Below, one piece after another: positions 27,315 through 36,786 of a DNA stretch of 64,000 nucleotides. The stretch comes from VXRJ01 sp965246995. Lineage in GTDB: Bacteria > Acidobacteriota > Vicinamibacteria > Vicinamibacterales > UBA8438. Position 1 is the first letter of the stretch; each line of letters opens with the position of its first letter. Location of the stretch: positions 2,356,001 to 2,420,000 of the forward strand of contig OZ252008.1 of the NCBI GenBank assembly GCA_965246995.1. Reading direction: 5' to 3'. The notes below the pieces were generated by a model. It was not told the origin of the DNA and made no database searches. It saw only the letters and a program-made list of their open reading frames with translations. The translations under genes and the position numbers were made by a program.

Positions 27315-27402
27315 GGTCCACCCCGCACGCGGGGGGCCACACCGATCGGCGTGCTGCTGCCCGTGCTGCCGATGCGTCCACACCGGGCGCGCGGGGATAG
27401 AC
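27315..27402 (-). CRISPR. Two-repeat CRISPR-like remnant, type I-E style
   Basis: Two 28-base units at 27315-27342 and 27375-27402 are spaced exactly 60 bases apart, with a 32-base spacer at 27343-27374. Read on the minus strand, the first has the perfect stem CCCCGC-GT-GCGGGG and ends GGGGTGGACC, like type I-E repeats. The second ends GGTGTGGACG and is more worn; the two agree at about 20 of 28 positions. In one frame they translate as GVAPRVRGG and GLSPRARCG, the usual signature of translated I-E repeats. No cas gene is in the window. Confidence 0.45.
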
Positions 27403-27487
27403 CAGCAGGTGTGGCCGAACGGGTTGATCGACGACTTCCCCGTCTCCCGTCCGCGGCCGGCGCCGCGCAGCTCAACAACCACCTGCA

Positions 27488-28448
27488 CGCGGACCCGCCG
27501 CCTGATCGACGTGGAGACGCATCGGGCCGTCTTCACGTGGATCCTGCAGGTGTTGGCGACGGCGGCTCTGATCAAGGGCAACACCATTGGGATTGATGCC
27601 ACGACGCTCGAGGCCAATGCGGCCCTGCGGAGTATCGTGCGGCGGGATTCGGGCGAAACGTATCAGGAGTTTCTGACGCGGCTGGCGCAGGCCTCGAGCA
27701 TCGAGACGCCGACGCGGGCGGATCTGGCGCGGTTGGATCGGACGCGCCCGAAGAAGGGCCGCAACACGGACTGGCAGCATCCGCACGACCCCGACGTGCG
27801 CATCACGAAGATGAAGGACGGCCGCACGCACCTCGCGCACAAAGCCGAGCACGCGGTCGACATGGAGACCGGCGCCATGGTGGGCGTGACCGTCCAAGGG
27901 GCCGATCAGGGTGACACCACGACGATCGCGGAGACGCTCACGGCCGCGGCTGAGGACTTGGAGGCTGTGGCCGCGGTGACCGACGACGACACGGGGGGTG
28001 ATTAACGAGGTCGTCGCGGACAAGGGGTACCACAGTAATCAGGTGCTCACGGATCTGACGGCCCTCGACCTGCGGAGCTACATCGCGGAACCGGGTCGCG
28101 GCCGACGTAACTGGACGAAGAACGCCGTCGCCCGCGATGCGGTCTATGCGAATCGCCGATGCATCCGCGCTATACGGGGCGTGGCCTTGCTGCGGCGACG
28201 GAGCGAGCACCTCGAACGGCCGAACGCGCATCTGTACGACACCGGCGGCATGCGACGGACGCACCTGCGAGGGCATGCCAACATCCTCAAGCGACTGCTC
28301 GTCCACACGGGGGCGTTCAACTTGGGCCTGCTCATGCGAACGCTGATCGGGGTGGGCACGCTACGCGGCCTCCAGGGACGCGTGGTGGCGGTCCTGACGC
28401 TCGTCGTCGCGCTGTGGACACGTCTCATCGACTGCTGGCGCCCTTTAG
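27488..28448 (+). pseudogene. IS1182-type transposase, truncated and frameshifted
   Basis: From about 27488 the frame reads TRRLIDVETHRAVFTWIL, IDATTLEANAALRSIVRRD and TKMKDGRTHLAHKAEHAVD. This parallels the intact copy at 54043-55413 from its residue about 115 onward. The frame breaks in a run of six G near 27991 and resumes as INEVVADKGYHSN to the end. The first quarter, with the N-terminal domain, is missing, and the extreme 3' end is interrupted by IS1380 copy 1. It is a different, older IS1182 relative (many substitutions), not a copy of the 54-kb element. Confidence 0.85.
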
Positions 28449-30172
28449 CCCGGATTATTCAGGAAGGGTCCGATTTCGGTAGAAAAACAAAGGCCTCCGC
28501 GTGGTATAAATGGCTTGCTCACAGACATTTACCCACCACGGAGGCCCTTACGTGACGATCAATACGATACCACAGACTGTCCTCTTTCCGGATCTCTTCG
28601 ACAAGCCCCTCGTCGCGACGTTCGACCGCCAGCACGCGAGTTCCGATGGCGGCGCCGTCCTGCTCAAGGCGGCGGAGCGCGTGTATGGGTTGGTGGCGGG
28701 TTTCGCCCGGTGTCTGGTGGACCGACGGGAGCCCGGGAAGATCCGGCACACGCTGGCGGAGTTGCTCGGACAGCGGATCTTCGGCATTGCCTGCGGTCAT
28801 CCCGATGGCAACGACGCCAACCATCTCGCCGACGACCCGATCCACAAGCTGCTGCTCGGGCGGGACCCGGTGGCGGGGGAGGCGTTGGCCTCGCAGCCGA
28901 CGATCTCTCGGTTCGAGAACGGCGTCGACCGGTCCGCCCTCTACGAGCTGGCGCGCGAGCTGGCGATGCGGGTCATCGAGCGGCATCAGCGCCGGCTGGA
29001 CGGGCGGGCGCGGCGCATCACGATCGACCTGGATCCGACCGACGACGCGACGCACGGCGCCCAGCAGCTCACCTTCTTCAACGGGCACTACGATCGCTGG
29101 TGCTACCTGCCGTTGCTGGCGTTTCTGACCTTCGACCAGGAACGCGAACAGTATCTGTGCGCGGCGGTGCTGCGGCCCGGCAATGTGCCGGCCACCCGCG
29201 GGACCGTGGGCGTGTTGTGCCGGCTGCTGCCCCTGCTGCGGCAGGCCTTTCCCCAGGCGCGGTTTCTCGTCCGGCTCGACGGGGGCTTTGCGACACCGGA
29301 GATCTTCGACTTCCTGGATGCCGAGCCACGGCTCGACTACGTGGTGGCGATGGCCAGGAACGCCGTGTTGCAGCGCCACGCCGAGCCCGCCCTGCTCGTG
29401 GCGCAGGCCCAGAGCGCGGCCAGCGGCCAGACCGCGCACGTCTACGCCGACACCCGCTATCGAGCCCGCACGTGGGACCGCGACCGCCGCGTCGTGATCA
29501 AGGCCGAGGTCGTCCGGCTCGGCGACCGCGCCCCGCGCGACAACCCGCGCTTCGTCGTGACCAATCTGCGCCAGACGCCGCGCTTCCTCTATGAACGGAT
29601 CTACTGCGCCCGCGGCGACATCGAGAACCGCATCAAGGAACTGCTCGATGGCCTGCAGATCGACCGCACGAGCTGCTGTCGCTTCTGGGCCAATCAACTG
29701 CGCGTGCTCCTCACCGCCGCCGCCTACGTGCTGATGCAAGAACTCCGGCTGCGCGCGGCGCGCACCGCCTGTGCCCGCGCCCAGGTGACGTGGCTGCGCG
29801 ACCGGCTCCTCAAATTGGGGGCGCACGTCGTCGGCTCGGTCCGCCGCGTGGTCCTGCACCTGCCGACCGCCACACCGGACCTCCACGCCTGGCGGCACAT
29901 CGCGCTGGCACTCGGCGCCCGCCCCGGATAGACCCCAGACAGCGCCTGTCAGCCGCGCATACACGCATCCCAACGGCGCACCGAGCCCGCCCGCGTGGCG
30001 AAGCCGTCCCTGGACGGCCCCGTACCCAGGCCGTCCGCACCGACAATCAGTGTCCATCCCGCCAGCGCCCGACGGCAGCGACGCCCGGCGCGCCCGGTGC
30101 GCCCGGTGCGCCCGGTGCGCGACAATTACACCGTCCGCGCGGCCGACTTGGAGCCTTCACGAATAATGCAGG
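28449..30172 (+). mobile_element. IS1380-family element, copy 1
   Basis: The left end starts CCCGGATTATTCAGGAAGG; the right end reads as its imperfect inverse. The target TTAG is duplicated at 28445-28448 and 30173-30176. The 240 bases after the transposase gene hold no further gene. It sits in the 3' end of the older IS1182 pseudogene, so it arrived later. Confidence 0.88.
28552..29931 (+). CDS. IS1380-family transposase, copy 1
   Basis: A 459-residue DDE transposase (DDE_Tnp_1 / IS1380 group). Visible landmarks are LPLL-type core strands, ITIDLDPTDDATHGAQQ with the first catalytic Asp, FLVRLDGGFATPEIF with the second, and IYCARGDIENRIKELLDGL with the Glu of the YREK-like segment. The GTG at 28552 is chosen as the start because GGAGG is 7-11 bases ahead and the other copy starts identically. 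The protein differs from copy 2 at scattered positions only. Confidence 0.92.
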   Translation: MTINTIPQTVLFPDLFDKPLVATFDRQHASSDGGAVLLKAAERVYGLVAGFARCLVDRREPGKIRHTLAELLGQRIFGIACGHPDGNDANHLADDPIHKLLLGRDPVAGEALASQPTISRFENGVDRSALYELARELAMRVIERHQRRLDGRARRITIDLDPTDDATHGAQQLTFFNGHYDRWCYLPLLAFLTFDQEREQYLCAAVLRPGNVPATRGTVGVLCRLLPLLRQAFPQARFLVRLDGGFATPEIFDFLDAEPRLDYVVAMARNAVLQRHAEPALLVAQAQSAASGQTAHVYADTRYRARTWDRDRRVVIKAEVVRLGDRAPRDNPRFVVTNLRQTPRFLYERIYCARGDIENRIKELLDGLQIDRTSCCRFWANQLRVLLTAAAYVLMQELRLRAARTACARAQVTWLRDRLLKLGAHVVGSVRRVVLHLPTATPDLHAWRHIALALGARPG

Positions 30173-30664
30173 TTAGACACGCCACTCATCGATCACACGT
30201 CCGTATGTCCCATTCACGCGAAAGAGGGCGACGCGGCCATGCTATTGTTCGAGCCGATGCTTGCCCGCACATGACCAGCATTGATAGAGAAGAAGTTGAC
30301 GGCCGGCGGTTGAATAGTCTGGGTTGACGACACACGAAAGGGTCATATTGGAGAAGCCGTGGGTCTCAGGCGCGCTTGAGTTGCTGGAACACGCTCATTC
30401 CCACATCGAGGGTAATTCTGCCTTCGACAAACGAATGGCCTTCATTGGTATCGACAACTGCGTGGAGGTCAGCATCCGCAGCTTCTTGGCGTTGCCGAGT
30501 TCGAAGTCCGGTATAGCTGTGTCGCGGGCGGAGCTCAACGCAATCAGTGGGAGCTTCCCGAAGCTTCTTGAACTGCTCGTGACGCGTGCACCACCCCCTG
30601 TGCCAATGATCTATGAGACAACCTCCCTATTGAGATTAGTGTGGGGGCGGGGAGGGTTTGATGG

Positions 30665-31153
30665 ATGAATCGCATGCCACCAGTCGTGGAGATGGACTTG
30701 GTTGTGGGGCCGAAGGCGGAGGGAGCCCGGAGGGCGATCGGAGCCTTCGGGCCCACGGCTACGTCAGCCGCGACGGCACCCGATCCTGAAGTTCCGGCGA
30801 AAGCCCAGCGCCGCCGGTTCACGGCGGAGTATCGGCTCGGCATCCTCAAGCAGGCCGACGCGTGCAAGCGGCCTGGCGAGCTGGGGGCGCTGCTGCGCCG
30901 CGAAGGCTTGTATAGCTCGCACTTGGCGAATTGGCGACGGCAGCGTGAGCAGGGCGCCCTGCGGGACATGCGGGGACGTCGGCGCGGCCCGACCCCACGT
31001 CCGATCGACCCGCGTGTGAAGCAGTTGGAAGCCGAGAACCGCAGGCTCGAGCGGAAGCTGCAGCGGGCCGAGACGATCATCGCCCTCCAAAAAAAAGTTG
31101 CCGAGATCCTGGAGATCCCCCTGAAACCCCTCGACACCGACGAGACCGACTGA
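30665..31153 (+). CDS. OrfA of the HEPN-disrupting IS3 element
   Basis: Up to 162 residues. The functional part begins near QRRRFTAEYRLGILKQADAC, a helix-turn-helix (GELGALLRREGLYSSHLANW), then a coiled-coil (LEAENRRLERKLQRAETIIA). The true start may lie downstream of 30665. Eight consecutive A bases at 31089-31096 form a -1 slippery site, and the -1 frame is open through to orfB. A fused transposase is therefore expected, as in other IS3-family members. Confidence 0.8.
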   Translation: MNRMPPVVEMDLVVGPKAEGARRAIGAFGPTATSAATAPDPEVPAKAQRRRFTAEYRLGILKQADACKRPGELGALLRREGLYSSHLANWRRQREQGALRDMRGRRRGPTPRPIDPRVKQLEAENRRLERKLQRAETIIALQKKVAEILEIPLKPLDTDETD

Positions 31154-32271
31154 TGCGCGCGATCGAGGCCGTCACGGCGAAGGGCGAGACGTCGGCGTTG
31201 TGTCAGAGCATCGGCGTGTCCCGCGCGTCGCTCTATCGGCAGCGCCGGCCCACGCCGCCGGCGACACCCCGGCGGCCCCGCGCACCGTCGCCGCGCGCGT
31301 TGGTCCCTGCCGAACGGCGAGCCGTCCGCGACACGTTGCACAGCGCGCGGTTTGTCGATCAATCGCCCGCCGAAGTCTATGCGACGTTGCTTGAGGAGCA
31401 GACCTACCTCTGCTCCCCGCGCACGATGTATCGGGTGCTCGCCGAGGCCGACGAAGTGCGGGAGCGCCGCGACCAGGTGCGGCATCCGGCGTACGTCAAA
31501 CCCGAGCTCGTCGCGACGGCGCCAAATCAGGTCTGGTCCTGGGACATCACCAAGCTGAAGGGCCCGGTCCCCTATCTCTACTACTCGCTGTATGTGATCC
31601 TCGACCTCTTCAGCCGCTACGTCGTGGGCTGGATGGTGGCGGTCAAGGAGAGCGCTCACTTGGCCGAGCGCTTGATCGAGCAGACCTGCGCGAAGCAGCG
31701 CATCCAGCCGCAGCAGCTCACGATTCACGCCGACCGCGGCGCGCCCATGCGCAGCAAGCTCGTCGCGCTGTTGTTCTCCGACCTCGGCATCGCGGCCAGC
31801 CACTCGCGGCCGCGCGTGAGCAATGACAATCCGTTCTCGGAGGCGCAGTTTCGCACCTTCAAGTATCGGCCGGAGTTTCCGAAGCGGTTCGGCGCACTCG
31901 AACACGCGCGCGCCATCTGCCACGACCTCTTGGCTTGGTACAATGATGCCCACCACCACAGCGGCCTCAGCTATCTCACGCCGGCCGACGTGCATTACGG
32001 CCGCGCGCCGGCGATCCTCGACCTGCGTCACCGGACCCGCCTCGCGGCCTACGCCGCGCATCCGGAGCGCTTCGTCAGCGGACCACCACGCCCCGAAACC
32101 TTGCCGACCGCCGTGTGGATCAATCCGCCGTCTAAAACGACCCGCCAGGATGCCCCAGGACCGACGACCGGCACCCCGGACAACTCGCAGCATGAGGTCG
32201 TTGCCCGGCGGCCACCACCGCTCGATCGATCGTCGATTCAACGCGTCGATGGCGTGGAGTCGCTACAGTAA
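31153..32271 (+). CDS. OrfB transposase of the HEPN-disrupting IS3 element
   Basis: A 372-residue rve-type integrase. Catalytic residues fall in WSWDITKLKG (Asp), TIHADRGAPM (Asp) and DNPFSEAQFRTFKYRPEF (Glu). The start ATG overlaps the orfA stop (ATGA style). The C-terminal 60 residues are Pro/Arg-rich and look unconserved. The gene is intact, so the element may still be mobile. Confidence 0.9.
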   Translation: MRAIEAVTAKGETSALCQSIGVSRASLYRQRRPTPPATPRRPRAPSPRALVPAERRAVRDTLHSARFVDQSPAEVYATLLEEQTYLCSPRTMYRVLAEADEVRERRDQVRHPAYVKPELVATAPNQVWSWDITKLKGPVPYLYYSLYVILDLFSRYVVGWMVAVKESAHLAERLIEQTCAKQRIQPQQLTIHADRGAPMRSKLVALLFSDLGIAASHSRPRVSNDNPFSEAQFRTFKYRPEFPKRFGALEHARAICHDLLAWYNDAHHHSGLSYLTPADVHYGRAPAILDLRHRTRLAAYAAHPERFVSGPPRPETLPTAVWINPPSKTTRQDAPGPTTGTPDNSQHEVVARRPPPLDRSSIQRVDGVESLQ

Positions 32272-32430
32272 ATGCTGAACCAGGTTGTCTCAAAGACGTT
32301 GACACGGCCCGCCAGACCGATTCTCTGGTCTTGATACCGTAGACATTGAGTACTATCACCGAATTCGCAATACCTTGTACCATGAAGGCACGGGCCTGAG
32401 TGTGGACGAGCAGTACTTGCTCGCCTCTAG

Positions 32431-34134
32431 CCCGGATAATTCGTGAAGGGTCCGATTTCGATAGTGACGCAAGGACCCCCGTGTGGTACAAATGCTGTGA
32501 AGCCAGACATTTACCCACCACAGAGGCCCTTGCGTGACGACCGACAAGATATCACAGACTGTCCTCTTTCCGGATCTCTTCGACAAGCCCCTCGTCGCGA
32601 CGTTCGACCGCCAGCACGCGAGTTCCGATGGCGGCGCGGTTCTGCTCAAGGCGGCCGAGCGGCTGTACGGGTTGGTGGCGGGCTTTGCCCGCTGTCTGGT
32701 CGACCGGCGGGAGCCCGGGAAGGTTCGGCACACGTTGGCGGAGTTGCTCGGCCAGCGGATCTTCGGCATTGCGTGTGGCCATCCGGATGGTAACGACGCC
32801 GACCGCCTCGCCGACGATCCGATCCACAAGCTGTTGCTCGGGCGCGACCCGGTCGCTGGCGAGGCGTTGGCCTCGCAGCCGACGATCTCTCGGTTCGAGA
32901 ACGGCGTCGGCCGGTCTGCCCTCTACGAGCTGGCGCGCGAGCTGGCGATGCGGGTCATCGAGCGGCATCAGCGCCGGCTGGACGGGCGGGCGCGGCGGAT
33001 CACGATCGACCTGGATCCCACCGACGACGCGACGCACGGCGCCCAGCAGCTCACCTTCTTCAACGGGCACTACGATAGCTGGTGCTACCTGCCGTTGCTG
33101 GCGTTTCTGACCTTCGACCAGGAACGCGAACAGTATCTGTGCGCGGCGGTGCTGCGGCCCGGAAATGTGTCGGCCACCCGCGGGACCGTGGGCGTGTTGT
33201 GTCGGCTGCTGCCCCTGCTGCGGCAGGCCTTTCCCCAGGCGCGGTTTCTCGTCCGGCTCGACGGGGGCTTTGCGACGCCGGAGATCTTCGACTTCCTGGA
33301 TGCCGAGCCGCGGCTCGACTACGTGGTGGCGATGGCCAAGAACGCCGTGTTGCAGCGCCACGCCGAACCCACCCTGCTCGTGGCGCAGGCCCAGAGCGCG
33401 GCCAGCGGCCAGACCGCGCACGTGTATACCGACACCCAGTACCAGGCCGGTACGTGGGGCCACGCGCGCCGCGTCGTGATCAAAGCCGAGGTCGTCCGGC
33501 TCGGCGACCGCGAGCCGCGCGACAACCCGCGCTTCGTCGTGACCAACCTGCGCCAGACGCCGCGTTTCGTCTATGAACGGATCTACTGCGCCCGCGGCGA
33601 CATCGAGAACCGGATCAAGGAGTTGCTTGATGGCCTGCAGATCGACCGCACGAGCTGCTGTCGCTTCTGGGCCAATCAACTGCGCGTGCTCCTCACCGCC
33701 GCCGCCTACGTGCTGATGCAAGAACTCCGGCTGCGCGCGGCGCGCACCGCCTGTGCCCGCGCCCAAGTGACGTGGCTGCGCGACCGGCTCCTCAAATTGG
33801 GGGCGCACGTCGTCGGCTCGGTCCGCCGCGTGGTCCTGCACCTGCCGACCGCCACGCCGGACCTCCACGCTTGGCGGCACATCGCGCTTGCACTCGGCGC
33901 CCGCGGCGGATAGGCCCCAGCCGGCGCTCGTCAGCCGCACGTAAACGCATCCCAACAGCGCACCGAGCACGCCCGCGGCGAAGCCGTCCCTCGACGGCCC
34001 CGTACCCAGGCCTTCCCCACCGACAGTCAGCTTCTATCCCGCCGGCGCCCGATGGCAGCGACGCCCGATGCGCCATGTGCGCGACGATCACACCGTCCGC
34101 GACGTCGACTCGGACCCTTCATGCATAATCCGGG
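32431..34134 (+). mobile_element. IS1380-family element, copy 2 (1704 bp)
   Basis: The ends CCCGGATAATTCGTGAAGGG and its near-perfect inverse at the right flank the transposase gene. The duplicated target is CTAG (32427-32430, 34135-34138). Because CTAG is its own complement it can be mistaken for part of the inverted repeat. Excision leaves the HEPN frame open (GCC TCT AGA GGT). It is the second insertion into the same gene. Confidence 0.88.
32534..33913 (+). CDS. IS1380-family transposase, copy 2
   Basis: A 459-residue protein nearly identical to copy 1, with changes such as VYTDTQYQAGTWGHARR in place of VYADTRYRARTWDRDRR. The GTG start is preceded by AGAGGCCC, weaker than copy 1. All three catalytic segments are intact, so it should be active and could mobilise the end-less copy 3 only in part. 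Confidence 0.92.
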   Translation: MTTDKISQTVLFPDLFDKPLVATFDRQHASSDGGAVLLKAAERLYGLVAGFARCLVDRREPGKVRHTLAELLGQRIFGIACGHPDGNDADRLADDPIHKLLLGRDPVAGEALASQPTISRFENGVGRSALYELARELAMRVIERHQRRLDGRARRITIDLDPTDDATHGAQQLTFFNGHYDSWCYLPLLAFLTFDQEREQYLCAAVLRPGNVSATRGTVGVLCRLLPLLRQAFPQARFLVRLDGGFATPEIFDFLDAEPRLDYVVAMAKNAVLQRHAEPTLLVAQAQSAASGQTAHVYTDTQYQAGTWGHARRVVIKAEVVRLGDREPRDNPRFVVTNLRQTPRFVYERIYCARGDIENRIKELLDGLQIDRTSCCRFWANQLRVLLTAAAYVLMQELRLRAARTACARAQVTWLRDRLLKLGAHVVGSVRRVVLHLPTATPDLHAWRHIALALGARGG

Positions 34135-34783
34135 CTAGAGGTATTGCCGCAATACTCATACAGAACCTGTTCGACGTCGCAATGAAACCACCAGCACCGC
34201 AGCCGTCACTGGAAATGCTGATTCGCAGTTGGAATCGCATCGAAAAGCTCGTCAAAACAACGTTGGACAATGCCGGATTCACATCGACGTTCAAATGGGA
34301 GGAAGCGTTCGCCGCTGGCCTACTGAGCCCGGCCGACGTTGCCAACCTGACAGAACTTCGGATAGCGCGGAACCGGCTGGTTCACTCAGATATGATCGAT
34401 GCAGAGGAAGTTGCGTTCTGGATCAGAAAATCCGCTCAGATCCTCAAGAAACTAGAACAACTACTGACGGCGTAACGACGAGCATGGGATTGAGATGAAC
34501 TACGGCGAAGATGTTCGTGGCTCGCGACCAGATGACGATGACGCGCGAGCAGTGATTGGGCAGCATGGTCTTCAGGACTGCGCGGGGCGTACGACGGGGA
34601 ATGCCGTGGGACAGGCAGAGTGGTCTAAGAGCGCGCCAACGGGTGTCGACCCTGGAGGGTGGGCCAGTGGGACACCAGCCCACTGCTGAATGTTCGGCTC
34701 GCGCGGATGCATCTCGTTCAGACGACGGAGAAACCGCGCGTTGGATGTCCCACGCTGTCACCGATTACAAAGGGATGAAAGCG

Positions 34784-35155
34784 ATGATGCGAATCATACT
34801 AATCGGCGTGTCACTCGCGGTGCTCTCGGTTGGATGCCGACAGGACCCGTTGGCTGAGTTGCGAGAGGGGGCTCAGGGAATCCTGGACGACGCGCGAACG
34901 AGGGCAAACGACGTGCGCGAGCTGTCGGCAGCAGAGCTCCAGGCTCTCTGGGCCATCGAATACACGTCACTCGAGGTGGCCCACGCTGATCTGGGAGCCG
35001 TGGACGAACGGCTCAATGCGATGGGACGAGAGCGGTGGGAGTGCTATCACGTCAGTGAGCATGAGCAGGGACGGGTCTTCTACTTCAAGAGACGCACGTC
35101 GAACGCGGTCGCCTACCTGACCAATCTGCTGCGGGTCGGCGCGGTCGCGTTCTAG
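34784..35155 (+). CDS. Small lipoprotein of unknown function
   Basis: A 123-residue protein with a signal and lipobox (IGVSLAVLSVGC), so an acylated envelope protein. The mature part starts with a charged helix (ELREGAQGILDDARTRAND) and ends YFKRRTSNAVAYLTNLLRVG. No family is recognised. The ATG at 34784 follows AAGGGA by 7 bases; in-frame sequence further upstream looks non-coding. The 308 bases between the HEPN gene and this start hold no gene I can support. Confidence 0.65.
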   Translation: MMRIILIGVSLAVLSVGCRQDPLAELREGAQGILDDARTRANDVRELSAAELQALWAIEYTSLEVAHADLGAVDERLNAMGRERWECYHVSEHEQGRVFYFKRRTSNAVAYLTNLLRVGAVAF

Positions 35156-35256
35156 CGTGTGCAGCGTCAACGATGCGTGCCGGTGGGCGTCGACGGCGCG
35201 GTTCAGAGGACGAGAGCCCCGGCGGGACGTATCATGTCTCCATAACCAGCTTCCGG

Positions 35257-35616
35257 ATGTCGGTGACGGTGCTCGCGGTGATGCACGCGCTCTTCGCCGG
35301 CTTCACGGCCCTGGTGGGCGCATTCGCGAACGGTGGGGACATCTGGCAGCGGCTGCTGGTAGTCCTGCTGCATCCGCTTGGCGCCGCGGGTGTGCTGGTG
35401 CTCGTGTTGCGGCCCCGCCTCGCCACGACGACGATCCTCGCCCTCGCGGCACTCCTGACAGCGAACGTGATCGCCGACCTGGGCCTTGCGCAGCTGATGG
35501 CTGCGGGCCGCGTGCGTGGCGATTGGGAGCTGGCGCTGGCTTTCTCAGTGGTTCCGGTCATCGGAGTGGTCTACGGGCTGGCGCTGCTGCGCACGGCCCG
35601 CGGAACGGCCGGGTAA
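35257..35616 (+). CDS. Small integral membrane protein
   Basis: About 119 residues with four hydrophobic helices: VLAVMHALFAGFTALVGAFA, LLVVLLHPLGAAGVLVLVL, TILALAALLTANVIADLGLA and ALAFSVVPVIGVVYGLALL. No family was recognised. The ATG at 35257 starts just before the first helix; an in-frame ATG at 35173 would add 28 hydrophilic residues. Neither has a clear ribosome site. It follows the lipoprotein gene by 101 bases (18 bases if the longer start is used). Confidence 0.55.
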   Translation: MSVTVLAVMHALFAGFTALVGAFANGGDIWQRLLVVLLHPLGAAGVLVLVLRPRLATTTILALAALLTANVIADLGLAQLMAAGRVRGDWELALAFSVVPVIGVVYGLALLRTARGTAG

Positions 35617-35723
35617 GGCGCCGTCCGGAACTGGAGACGCGTTGGAGCCATGGGCGCCAGCCGTGCTCGATAGTCCAGGGCGCCGGACCGCTTCTGCGCC
35701 GCATCAGCGGTGTGGCGAATCGC

Positions 35724-35811
35724 CGGTTCCGTGCTGTCCGTTCAGATAGGCGGTCCACTCGTCCATCAGCTCGCGCCGGCGCGCGAACAGGTCGGAGAAG
35801 GACTCGATTCC
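35724..35811 (-). pseudogene. C-terminal scrap of a tyrosine integrase
   Basis: The frame reads SFSDLFARRRELMDEWTAYL then NGQ, the tail that P4-type integrases carry after the catalytic tyrosine. Nothing upstream in this frame continues the domain. From 35812 to about 36466 I see no gene: candidate frames lack family resemblance and are probably mixed remnants. Confidence 0.45.
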
Positions 35812-36466
35812 ACAGACTCTGTTGATCAAAGGTCACAACCCGCTGCGGCTGCTTCATTCCGCATGGCCGCGACGATGCCTACTCCCTCGAACAAGCGAGC
35901 AGTATTCGTGTTGTTCTTGCGGAGCTGTCGGAGCGGCTGGTTCAAGCCCTCAACGATGAGGCCAAATCAAATGGTTCCTCGCACAAATGTACGCACGATT
36001 TAGCCCGCAGCAGGTCGTCCACGCCGGGAGAAGAGGCTGCGGATGTGCTCGTGGCCGGTATTCAGCGGGGAAGTCGTCTGTCGCTCAGTCGACGGCCGCC
36101 TGCGCGGCCCCGCTCTTGGTGGGGGGCCTACTCGGCGGCAGCTAGCTCGACCGCAAGGTGCTGAGGCGCTGGCACTTACAGGGCGACGAACCATGAAAGC
36201 CCGTGGCGGCCTCGACTTTCGACGACGTTCGACCGCTGGGCCGAACTGTTGCCGACTGTTCAGCCCCTTTGGAACAGGCAGGCCCCTCGCCATTCCGCTG
36301 TCTGCTGTGGCCGGATTTTCAGGGGGCCTGCAACTCCTCTCCAGATACAGACGGTGTTCCCAGGCACGTAAGTCACTGATAATGCTTGGCTTATTAGCCA
36401 TGAAGACCGGCCAAAGTTGCACCGATCTCTGAGAAGAACCAATCAAATAGAGCGCTCTCGCATCTT

Positions 36467-36700
36467 CTAAACCGAACAGATAGTTAACCTCGGCCTGCTA
36501 GGCGCGCGCCGCACCCACTCGGCCAACGCCGACGGCGTCAGGTCTAACTCGCGGGCGACGGTGCCGACCGTCTTGCCCTCCTCGAGGACGAGTCGAATCG
36601 CCCCCGCTTTGAACTCGTCATTGAACTGCCGGCGTACGCGGCGCGCCGGCCTGGTCTGGGACATGCGGGACATCGTATCCACCTTTCGGAAGATGTCCAC
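36467..36700 (-). pseudogene. IS3-type orfA fragment
   Basis: The part MSQTRPARRVRRQFNDEFKA followed by GAIRLVLEEGKTVGTVAREL and DLTPSALAEWVRRA is the helix-turn-helix half of an IS3-family OrfA. After RRA the frame runs into unrelated sequence and stops, so the coiled-coil and orfB are lost. It differs from the other orfA genes in the window, so it is a separate, older element. Confidence 0.7.
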
Positions 36701-36786
36701 GAGATCGGATCAAGCCCACAACGGCGCGCCTCCGTCGAACTGGCCGTGGCTGGCGGTTTCCACATCCCACCCGCACCCCAGACTCG

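Larger units (their letters stand above)
30599..32307 (+). mobile_element. IS3-type element inside the HEPN gene (1709 bp)
   Basis: The ends are TGTGCCAATGATCTATGAGA on the left and, inverted, a CGTGTCAACGTCTTTGAGAC-type sequence on the right; both then continue with CAACCT. Choosing these limits gives a CCC target duplication (30596-30598, 32308-32310) and restores the host reading frame exactly, which is strong support for the boundaries. It is unrelated in sequence to the 1263-bp IS3 copies. Confidence 0.85.
30348..34475 (+). pseudogene. Two-motif HEPN protein gene split by two insertion sequences
   Basis: Three exon-like pieces, 30348-30598, 32311-32430 and 34139-34475, form one frame of 236 codons when the two IS elements and one copy of each target duplication (CCC, CTAG) are removed. 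The joined protein runs through ALELLEHAHSHIEGN, PPPPDRFSGLDTVDIEYYH, RIRNTLYHEGTGLSVDEQY, LLASRGIAAILIQNLFDVAM and IARNRLVHSD. RNTLYH and RNRLVH both fit the HEPN ribonuclease motif RNxxxH. HEPN proteins often act in toxin-antitoxin or phage-defence systems; this one is now dead. The TTG start at 30348 follows AAAGGG; a TTG at 30324 is possible. Confidence 0.7.

Noticed and set aside
27286..27320. An extra CRISPR repeat half a period before the remnant (GTCCAG at 27286)
   Set aside because: Only five bases match and no stem is present; treated as chance.
32424..34141. A longer inverted repeat (CCTCTAG...) for IS1380 copy 2
   Set aside because: The CTAG next to each end is a palindromic target duplication, as the host reading frame shows, and not part of the element.
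34476..34783. Open frames on both strands between the HEPN gene and the lipoprotein
   Set aside because: None has a ribosome site, family resemblance or consistent codon pattern.
35812..36466. Possible coding frames of 96-148 codons on both strands
   Set aside because: Compositions differ along their length and no motif was recognised; probably mixed remnants.
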